Assembly: GCA_905178155.1 (NCBI GenBank)
Contig: CAJINV010000020.1
Coordinates: 248,001 to 312,000 of the forward strand
Direction: 5' to 3'
DNA: 64,000 bases
Origin: Amoebophrya sp. A120
Taxonomy: Eukaryota > Sar > Dinophyceae > Syndiniales > Amoebophryaceae
Both the position numbers and the translations under genes were made by a program. How positions within the stretch are numbered: position 1 is the stretch's first letter; every line of letters starts with the position of its first letter. The notes under the pieces were generated by a model, which had not been told where the DNA came from, ran no database searches, and saw only the letters and a program-made list of their open reading frames with translations. Below, piece by piece: positions 33,396 through 43,900 of the stretch.

Positions 33396-36300
33396 ATGAG
33401 TCGGCCCGCGCCTCGGAGTACCTTCCAGAAGCCGGAGAATGCGCTTCGTCGGGCGAAGGAACTCGATTCGGTGGGAAACCACGAAGATGCCCTGGCTTTG
33501 CTCGGTAGGATTATACTTTTTGAATCTATTCCAAGCAAGTCTTGCATTATTTTTTTCTTACTGTAAGTCCGCATTACAAATTTTATTTCTCATGCGGAGG
33601 AAATTTGTAATGCATTTGTACAGGTGACGTGATGGGCAATCGGAAGTTCAAGAACAGCAATACGTTGCACGTAATGGAGCAGATTGCCATCTTCGCCCTC
33701 GCGGGCCTGTCCGTGCCCCTGAAGGACCTGAAATCCGCCCGGGACATTCTGATCAACTACCGTTCCATGACGCAAACCACGGCGACGTCGTCCCTGGAAA
33801 AGGTGGTCCGCGAGTTTCGGTCCGCGGCGGAAAAACTCGTGACCGACAGCAAGGAGAAGGCGTCTTCCCTCGCCAAGGGTTTAGATGATGCCCCGGAGGA
33901 CCTGGAAACGCTGGACACCCCGGACAACGCGCTGCGCAAAGCGCTGAAGCCCAAGAACGTCCGGGAGCAGGAGAAGAAGGAGCGGGAGGTATCCTAAGTA
34001 AAAATGCCCCCACCCCAGAGTTGTCATGCAAATCTGCATGCCAAAAAAGTTTCTCATGCGGAGCCCCATGAGAACCATTGTCTAATCCTTTTTTGGAATT
34101 TGTGATGCTAGGATCAGCATGATATGTAGTGAGGTCACCGAACGGTTCTAACCAGGGAGTTTTTTTGACATATACCCTACAAAACGACCGGCACTTTTCA
34201 AGCGACCGGAAGCGTTTTTTAACATAAAAAATTCCAATTATCAAGCGGCCTTGGCTGACCTGGCACCGAATCGCCAGCGGATTCTATCGGTCGCCGCTTG
34301 AAAAAACGACGCAGAGGAGCCAGCAAAAGGAGCGCCATTCTGAGGCGCCCACCGCCTTAGTTTCTGGCGGTTTGGGGCGCCCAAAAGGGCGCCTGGAAAA
34401 AACGCGCCCAAAATCAGAACAGCGAAACAGCATGGCACGGCCGCGATTTCGGAGCATTTTTGGCGGCCGCGAAAGCGGCCGCGTTTTCGCCGGTTTCAGA
34501 GCCTCGGAAGCTTTGCAAAAAGCGCCGGCGCGAAAAATAAAAACGCAAAAAAGAAAAAGCGCGCCAGACGCGCAAAGCCAATCCGCATGTTATGGGCCCG
34601 ATTTTTCTTCGCTTTTTGGGCGCCCCCCGTGGCACCCGGATCGGCCCCATAGCATGGGGGCTGGCTTTCTGAAAGGAAAATCGGGAATTTGCCAAAATTT
34701 GCGACGTTTATCAAGCGGCCGCCATAGCGTGCGGCCTAACGTTACTCACGGCGGTATGGCGAGCCCAGAAAAAGCAAAGCCGCGGCCAAGGCAACGGCCG
34801 GCAAGAAAACGCCCACGACCTCACTACCTCCGCCCCGGCGGCTATATTTGGTATGCTACATCTGTGATGCTTCGGAGCTAGCTAAACAGGATTCCACTAC
34901 GAGGATAAACTTGTCATGCGAAACAACCAGAGGTGGCTGATTTGTCTAGCGGATTTCCCATCTTGACTCTGGTGTGGGGAGATTTTTACTCAGGATAGTC
35001 GGTGCTGGAAAACATCCGGTTCATGTGGGAAACCTACAAGCAGATTCTGGACGTTTTCAAAACCAACGGGAAGACGGAAGACTTGTATTTCTATTTATAC
35101 TTGAATTCATTGTTTTCATACTTATTACTTACACAGCAGGGGCTACAGTTTGTTTCTGGATTTGTGGTCTGTCTTCAGGTATGGTTTGTTTTTGTCATGC
35201 GAGTTGTATTGGATGAACCACGAAATCCACTAAACTCCTTCCAGGTACAACGAAACCGCCCAGCGCGCCCTGACCTTCTGCATGGAGAACCGCCGAACGA
35301 ACGAATTTAAAAAGTTGTGCGATCTCCTGCGAAACAATTACCAGAACCTGTTCAAGCGCGCATCCGCTACCGGAGTCTACCCACCGCATGCGGTAATATC
35401 TAAGGGGTTTTTTCCTCGAATAAAAGTTTGATGTGCTCATGCAGAATCCACTCATCAGTTTCTTTTTGTCATGCGAGACGTGTGGTCACGTTGAAAGAAA
35501 ATCTTCATTTTCACAGGTTAACCCGACGGACAAGGACACAATCGGGCGAACCATCGACACACGGTGCTTTCAGCTGAAGGTTTCCGGCGAATTAGCGCTC
35601 TGGAAGGAATGCTTCAACACCGCGGAGGATCTTTATTCCCTGATGACAAAGAGTACTATACCGATGTTGCTTGCAGTTTTGGCGCGAAGATGATGAAGTT
35701 TTTGTCATGTACAGCCCGCGAAACTAGACAATACTTAGAGCATATGAACAAGATCTACTTGTTAGCGCCGCAGTTAAGTGATTCGCTTTTCACCTATCCC
35801 GTACTAGCTGATTCATTTTCTGTTATGAAAAAACCTAAAACCCAGCAGCATACATTACTCCTGTATACAAAACAAAACAACAGAAAAACCGCGTGCCGCC
35901 ACGCTGGCGCAGTACTACGACTTTTTGTCGCAGATCTGTTTCAAGTCTGGGTCCTTTTTATTCCACGCCTACGCCCTGGTCCGCAACTACACCCTGCACA
36001 AGATCAACCAGAAGAGTTTCCAAGGCGAGGAAAAGACCCGCATGGCGAGTATCGCGGTCCTCGCAACCATGTGCGTTTCTGGGCATTTGCACGAGACTGG
36101 GGAATCCTTCGGGCCCGACCAGGCGGAGGTGGAGAAGCTGCGCCGCATGGCCCAGCTGTTCAACGTGGCCACCGTGCCCACGAAGAACACGTTGAAGACG
36201 GACTTGCAAATCCGGGAAATCCTCATCGACGCGCTTCCCGCGGTGCGCAAATTGTACCAGCTGATCGAGCTCGCGCCGCAGGTCGGCAAGGGTTTCTTGT

Positions 36301-39300
36301 ATTCGAAGGACATCTGCGCCAAGTGCAAGCCGATGTTGGACGAGCTGCGAGCAAACCCGGACACGGCCGTGTATGTTGATTGAATTATTGATGTTATAGG
36401 ATTTAGGATTTTTGCATGAATTGATATGTTGCGGGGGCCACATGGTAGTTTGATGCGACGTGAACAAGTCCGGGCAGCTTCTAAACAGACAATCTAAATG
36501 ATGCTAAATCATAAATAATCTTGATCTTTTGCAGGCAGCGAACATGAAATGGTAGGTCCCTACCTCACACATCAACCGCAAATAACATGGAAAAAAATCC
36601 TACAAATACAGGTACTGTGACCAGCTCCAGAAGGTGATCTTTTTCCGTCTGCTCGGGCAGCTGGCACGGGTGTATTCCACCATGACCGTGGAGCAGCTGA
36701 AGAAATTGTGCCAGCCCATCGTTGACTTCCCGACCGCCGAGAAGTGGATGATCAGCAGCGCGCGCGACAGCGGCGTGCACGTGCAGTTGGACTACGTTCG
36801 GGCAGTGGTGGTTTTCGGTATTGATAGATGATAATACGAAAGAACTTTTTACATGGGTGGAATTTTGTGATAGGGTGGATAGATCTAGCACCGCGTGCCC
36901 TTTGTAATGTTTTACTACTTACACATACGCCATTTCTTCTTGCCACAGATCACATTTCGTGGTCGAGTTGTTTGGTGTCATTCAGTTTTACTTACTTACT
37001 CCCGCGCATTACAAACTGGAAATACAAGAACCCTTCACGACCCTGAAAATACAAACCATTCAACAGCCAACAAGACGTCCAACGATTTGTCCACCCTCCG
37101 GCAGCCGTTGATCAACATGAGTGACACCACGTTAGGGCAACTGGCCAAGGTCTTCCCCGGGTTGGAGCAGTCCAGGAAAGCGGACCAGCGGTCCGAACTC
37201 TTCGGCGTGCTAAAGGACAAAAAGGAGAAGGAGCAGGTGGAAATCGAGAACCGCGTGAACGAGATCGAGCGGCGCAACAAGGAAAAGGCGGAGAACGAGA
37301 AGGTGGAACAGGAAAGGAAGGAGCGCCAGGTGCTGCAGCAGAAGGCCCGCGACCAGAAGGACACGCAGGCGCGGCTCGAGGCCGAGAAGAAACGCCGGGC
37401 GGACGAGGCGGCCAAGAGCAGGCGAAACGACCTGGACAAGCGGCGCATGATGGAAGTAATTGAGGAACTGCGGAAAATTTACTACGAGCAAAACATCAAG
37501 ATCGGGGAGTACAATCTGAACGACATTTCAGAGCAGGACTTGGAAAAGCTCGAACTCACCTTCATCGAACAAGAGCGCACACGGATCATCCAGAAGGACC
37601 GCACGGACAAGGTGCGCCAGAGGAAACAGGAAGCCAAGCGAGTAGACCACCTGGCCCGCGCGTTCCGCCTGATCGCGGCCGACAAGATCCCGGAGAAAGC
37701 GGAACTTTTGCGGGAGGAGCAGGAAGAAATCCTGGCAAAACTCGAAGAGGAAAAGATCGCCGCCGCAAAACTCGAATTCGAGAGAAATTCGGAGAAGAAG
37801 AAACTCGCGGTATTTTTTCATAGAATTGATTCTACTATGTTGTCGGCTGTAGTTTGATACTTGTCGATTTGTACTATTTACTCGCAGTGGTACTGCCCCA
37901 GCGTTTGCATAATATCATCATGTAGACCACCAGGTAAGTGGACTAATGCAGTGCATAGAATTATTGACAAGTGATCTTCTCTGCTACAATGAGACAAATG
38001 TTCAACATCACAAAACCTTCTTAGATCGCCGCCTTGGCCGGCATCAAAGCGTGGCAGGACGTGCACATCGGCAAGAGGGAGGTCGAGTACCAGGAGAAGC
38101 TGCGATTGAAACAGAAACAGGAGTGGGAGAAGAAGTGCATGCGGGCGGTGCGGGCGTATATGATGGACATGGAACAGAAGGAGCGGGAACGGGAAGAGGC
38201 AGAGGAAGAGGAGCGACTCATGCGGGAGGCCGAGGAAAAGGAAGCGAAGGAGCAGGCAGACAGGGAAGCCAGGTTGGAAGCCAGAAAAGCACAGGAGGTA
38301 TAGAACTTCTATGATATAAATACAGGCGACGTTTGTCAGTATTGAAAAATGGTTCACAGCGGTTATGTGCTGTCGCTCATCTAACATTTGTCAATAGCTT
38401 CAACATCATGCGCGGAGCAAGTCTTTTTGTACACTAGCGTGTGTATTTATTCCTGTTGGTGTTGTCTGCATTATTTCTTTGCTCCGCTTGTTCACCGTAA
38501 GTATGCGAAAACGGAGTAGCATTTCTGGAAAAACCCAGAATATAAACCATTCTCTCCATCGATCTCTATCAAAGGCCGAGCGTGAGCAGAACAACCGCGA
38601 CATGGACAAGGGGAAGCGTGAGGACAAGGGTGGCAAGTCCTCCGCACCCCACGCCAACGGGAACAGCAGCAACTGGCGGGACGAGGAACCGCGAGGTGGA
38701 GACAAGGGGAAATCCTCGATGAAAGCGAACGGGGACAGCGGGAAGTTCAGCTCAAGTCGAGGAGACAAGGACGGGAAAGACGGCAAGGGATCATCGTTCG
38801 GGAAGTCCGACAGGTTCGGGGGGAAGGACAACAAGGACAGCCGAAAGGACGACGACCGCGATTTCGGAAATTTGCGGGACCGAGGGAGCAACGAAAGGTC
38901 CTTCGACGACCGTCCCTTCGGGGCCAAGCGGGGCGACAAGGGCAAGGGCAAAAACGACCGCCGAATGGACGACGGGGACGACTGGCGAGGGGCCCGCGGC
39001 GGCGCCGCACCCGAGCGAGGGGAAAAGGAACCGCCAGCAGAAAAGAGTGAAGAGGGCGGAGCGGGAGCAAGGTACTGTCACTTTTACAATTTTTCACCAC
39101 CGTGAAGTTGATTTTCCAATGCTGGTGTTGTTGAAGTTGATTTATCGCAAATAAAGGGAAGATCATACACAAGAACTGTGCATGCTCTTGATTGTAATTC
39201 GCGACATCATTATTTTCAAAAAGAGCATTAATTCATTCCCATTTTCAAAAAACAACAGACCCATCCCCGCCTGGAAAAAATACGCCATGGAAAAGAAGAA

Positions 39301-39328
39301 AGGTGCTCCACCGGCTGAGGGCGCATAG
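33396..39328 (+). CDS. EIF3A: Translation initiation factor eIF3 subunit a (1,045 aa, twelve exons)
   Basis: Core scaffold of the eIF3 complex. Exons: 33396-33504, 33624-33989, 35003-35084, 35245-35392, 35517-35652, 35884-36374, 36535-36551, 36612-36817, 37067-37809, 38025-38297, 38575-39071 and 39259-39328; sum 3,138 bases. Starts MSRPAPRSTFQKPENALRRA, matching the eIF3a N-terminus. Helical repeats follow (ENIRFMWETYKQILDVF, QRALTFCMENRRTNEFKKL, CFKSGSFLFHAYALVRNY). The PCI domain covers exons 7-8 (VIFFRLLGQLARVYSTMTVE, GVHVQLDYVRAVVVF). Then comes the long charged coiled coil, including ISEQDLEKLELTFIEQERTR. The tail is Asp/Arg/Gly/Lys-rich, shorter than in animals. Ten of eleven introns are GT-AG; intron 2 is a family A introner carrying a large insertion. 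Exon 7 is only 17 bases. Confidence 0.95.
33990..34997. mobile_element. Introner family A in eIF3a, enlarged by a nested repeat
   Basis: About 1,008 bp; begins TATCCTAAGTAAAAATGC and ends GATTTTTACTCAGGATA, both family A termini. Flanks GGAGG and GTCGG agree at 3 of 5. Family A elements elsewhere are 279 bp, so about 730 bp of extra sequence lies inside. Removal joins KKERE to VLENIRF in frame. Confidence 0.85.
34220..34860. repeat. GC-rich dispersed repeat nested in the eIF3a intron
   Basis: Rich in GGCCGC and GGCGCC palindromes. TATCAAGCGGCC occurs at both ends (about 34228 and 34709). The stretch TTCTGAGGCGC ... CCCAAAAGGGCGCC near 34338-34400 reappears, diverged, at about 62913-62975 and 63758-63820. 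No coding capacity seen. Confidence 0.65.
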
Positions 39329-40911
39329 ACGAGGAGCAGTGCCAACATGTTGCTGGGTATAGCTTGGTACGGTGATATGAGAAAAAAACAAACATCTTCA
39401 ACACTATTCTATGCACAAAACGTCGAAATGAAAAGAACAACCTCAAGGTCGAAAAATGAAAAGTAACAGTTACAATTTTTTCTGTAGCACTGGGGTATCA
39501 TGGCACGAAGATGCGAGGGGACAGCGCGAGGTTTAAATAAATCCGTTCCCCTTGTCGTCTCGATTGACCGGTGCTATGTGCAGATATTGCAGCGCACTGT
39601 ATCCGGTGTAGTGCGATTGCAAAAAATGAAAGTGCAGTAAAAGAAAATTCTCAAGAAGTATCTTCTACTATCAGCTTGTGTTTATCCGATTCATTGTTAC
39701 TTACACCGAAGATGTTGGAAAGTAGGCGTTTTATCACTCTGTTTCACACGACTGAAATGGCGATTCAGAACGACACATGTACGACAGACCAGATAATTTT
39801 GCGTTGGTGAAGAAACTGGCAAATCTAAACAAAAGAAATGGCGCAGTTTCAAAATGATCACCAGTATTAAACTAGCTGATGGGACGAAGATAAAGTTGAC
39901 AACGACAACCTATAAGACTTATTGGTATCACAAAAAAGCAACCCTCACTGCATCTACTTCTCCGGACGACTAAATACTTTTCACAACATCTTTCACAACC
40001 ACGGCGAAATAAAACTGTAGCGCGGGGGACATTGTCCAAGCAAAAACTTTTATCATGTGTAACAACTTTTACTCGTGTCTATCTCTAATGGTACAGTATC
40101 ACTAGAATGTAACATAAATGGGAAGACTTTTCATCAGCGGATTGCAGAAGCCCAAATGTACGAGCAGAAGATAAAGTTCCAAAACAACTTCTGGATTCAG
40201 CATTGGTTTCATCCACTTTTCTGATTTCTAGACTTTACATGATGTAGATGGTGCTATTAAAGCCGCGACTTTATTTTGCGGATCATCGAGACCTTCGCAG
40301 CAATTTTCGCCTTTTAGGAAAAAAAAATGATAGTACTAGGTCGTACAAAGAGCGCCATAGCTGCGTCATCGCGGCTATTCGTGGTGGTGGTGCCGTGCAA
40401 CTTCTCCTGTTCTTTCCGGATTTCAACCGCTTTCTGTTTTGCTTTGGTCCCCGTGGTGCCCGTTTGGGAGGACGTCAGTGCGGGTGGAGGGAAGTCGTGG
40501 CTCATTGAGATTTTTGAAAAGTGTTTCCTCCGGCCTATCAGTTGAGCGTGTGCGTGTCAGGGTTATTTTCTCTTTTGTTGTTCATTTTCTTCTGAGCGAC
40601 ATGAGAAATAAACGAAAACTTGCGGCACGACGAGGTTTCAGAGGGTGTCGCAAATGCAGAGTTTTTTTCCGCATCCTGTAGAGTGTGAGGGAACGTTAAG
40701 AAACAAGTCCACGTGTTCTGATAAAGCCAAACCCCAGCGTCAGCCTGAGGCTTAGTTCTAGACGCGGAAGTAGTTACGGATAAATAATTCTTTTCTATAC
40801 GAGCGATCCACAGCACCTCTGTATCTGTATTTGTACATATCCAGTCGTCTTGAAAACGTGTTTTCTGCTACTGCGAACGATTTATCTATCAATTCGAATA
40901 TCTCGAACAAA
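39329..40911. other. Intergenic, 1.6 kb
   Basis: No firm gene. A minus-strand ORF at 40505-40314 starts with ATG and reads MSHDFPPPALTSS then a Lys/Glu/Gln helix. It opposes the strand of all neighbours and is short, so it is only noted. Confidence 0.4.
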
Positions 40912-43900
40912 ATGCCGGACCCGCCGCCTCGGAATGCGTTTTTTAATCCGGATAGGCAGCCCTCAGCGACCGGGGGCGCAACAAGCGGCGCAGCCGTAGC
41001 GCAGCAACGGATGAAGCAAACGACGTGGGTACTTTTCGCGTCTATCAAGAAAGAGGATAAGGACCAAAATCTGATTGCGCAATAGGGTGAAACTATTTCA
41101 GTAGATTCGGGCAGTAGAGCCACGCTCTGCACCGCATTTTTCACACGTGATGGCTACTACAGGCATGGGACGAGATGCTGTGATAGTAGGGACTAGAAGA
41201 ACTACTCGATTAAGAAAGCGCATTTATTAGACCGAGTCCTGGTGGAGGACAAGGAATTGTAGGATCCTGTCACATGATCTTCAAACCCTCCACATACTGT
41301 AACTAGGCGAGCCGGCTCCAGCAGACCGGGACCACTTCCAAGGGGCCGTGCAAGCCATCCCACGAGCACTCCGCCATGATTGGAACAACCGCTGCGGGGG
41401 GCAGTGGCTCCGCGACAGGAGGGAACCTGATCAACAGCAGCACTTCGGCTTCTTCCCTCGTCCTCCCCACACTTTTAACCAGCAGCGTGGTGAATCCCGC
41501 CACGGCTGCGAGCAGTAAGCCGGTCACCGAACGGAGTGCTGGGAGCGGCTGCAACACGAAGACAGAGGAGGAGGAGACCACCAGCCGCACCACTTCGGAG
41601 TACGGCGACGACACACCCCCGGTGATCCGCCGGCGGGGGAGGTACTTCTATTGCGCATTTCTGTCTATCATGCATAAAAATGCATCACATAAAATATTGT
41701 TGCAATTTCATAGGCAGCTTACCTACTCATGTTGGCGCAATACAAGAAAATTTCTCATGCAAAACCTGCATGTTAGTGACTTTTTCGCACTGCTTTCTCT
41801 CCACATACTACATCCAGGCGGTCCTCCACATCCTCTATGAAGCGGCGGGCGATGTTGCAGCGGCAAGTGGCGCCGCCGGTGCACATCAACCCGTCGACGG
41901 ACTCGGATTGCCAGTCGCCTTGGGATATCAAGCGCAAATATGTCCTCGGCGGCGTCTGGGAAGTTGTAATGCCAAAATGGAATGATAGGCGCAATTTTGG
42001 GACGCCATGTGTTGTTGTGTATTCCGCATGGCACATTGCGTTTTTGCATGCCAGGTAAGGGGCCCTCATTTATTTCGACGTCTTGCCCATGCGTCACATA
42101 GGTCTTGTGCTTGTCAGACATACATGACAGTCTTCCAGACCACCAGATCGATAGAGTTGCAATGCATACTGGAGTGCCCTCCGCCCCTGGTTCTCTCGGA
42201 CGACGAACGGTACAGCTGCAGCTCGGGGTCCCACCGCCGGCTGCACCGGAAATGCTCGGACGTGGGATCGGAAATCACCCTCGGTGACGCGGACGGCTTG
42301 TCGCAACTGTTCGACGGCGACAGCCCGCGCACCGTGAAGTCGCAGGAAAACAAAAGCTCCTTTCTGCACGTCGGTGGAACTACTTCTACTACGGGGAGTG
42401 CGCTGCTGAAAAACCCCGCGCCCGTCACGCCGGCAAGTAACAAATAAGCGTTTTGCTGTACTATGTTGAGAAAATGCAACATGGAAATCAAATTACTAGA
42501 CTAAAGCCAGTGCACCGCTCTTCGGCCGCTGTTCTACCGCACCGCCACAGCATGAAGATGACAGCACACACGCATTCTTCCATAATTTGCATAAAGAAAC
42601 AAATTTCATCCCCAGGTATCGGCAGCAACCACCTGAATGACTTATCCAAACCGCCGACGCCGCAAATTACATCGCCGAAACCCGGCAACCCGAATGCCAA
42701 GCCCTACCACCCGGTGATCCGCGACAAGGAACGGTTCGTGCAGCGGGTCAGTCAGCAGCAGAAAAAGACGATGAACAACAACGAGGAGCAGCTGCGGGAC
42801 ATGACCATTTTTTCCGGGAAAGAAATGTCCGATATTATGGACTACTTTCTCACCAACGTCGGCGACCGCAAGAACAAAAAATCCTCCTCCTCCAGCAGCA
42901 GCTCCCAGTGCGGACTGACGAAAGCGAAGCACCAAGAGTTCCACAGTGAGCTTGCGAAAAAACGGTTCGCACAGTACGACGACCACAGCAGCAGTACGAA
43001 AATGGGAGAAAGTGGTACTTTGCTGCTGAAGTGTACTGATCTTCCGAAATTTCAAACTCTTGATTTCTAGTAGAGGGGAGATACTTGTTGCGAGGTCAAG
43101 ACCTTTGGGACAGAATTTAATTATTTCAAAAGTCACTTTTATTTCACACGACGTACAACACGATTTACTTCAGCCTCGCACCTGTTTGGCCGGCGGAACA
43201 GCAACGCGGATTGCTTGCGCGGCAGATCCGACTCCACGGATTCAAAGGCCACCACCCGGTCGGCGCCAAATGCCTGTCGGTTGGTCAAAGTGGCTGCTGG
43301 GGAATTCAGTTCGGTATAGTATTAGTGACTGCAGCTGAAGAGAGTACATATCGCAGGGGCAATTTTGTAAGGATCACGTAGAGAACTACTTGGGTCGGCG
43401 ACGGCGTGTGCTGGGAACACGTTTTTTGATGAGGAAAATTATCATGGCAACAAGTGTAGTTTCCATTTCGAAATAATCAATTTTGCACAAAAATCTATCA
43501 AATCGCAGGAAGCAGCTGCCGATAGTCGGGGTGCCACGCCCTGCAGCCAGCGTTCGGCGCCGGCGCAGAAGCTCCGCAGTGTCAACCGGGCGCTGCTGGC
43601 GACGCACACCGCAAGTTTTGTTGGGGCGGACAAGGAGCAGGAGGCGGTGGAACCAATTGCATCTTCATCAACCGCTCCTGTTTTCGTATCGGGAACATCG
43701 ATCGAGCTGCAGCAGAACACAAGTTGTTCGTCGCCTTCGCTAGCAGATTCCTGCGCTGTAGCTGCAGTCAAAGCAGGAACTAGTGCCGATCTTGACGGAG
43801 CAGGGACCATGGGGAGTGGCTTCGTTTTGGCAGCTTCTACCGAGGAAGATGTTGCACCGCCTTCGGGAGAAGAACGGGCGGCATTCGGCACCGAGCCTGT

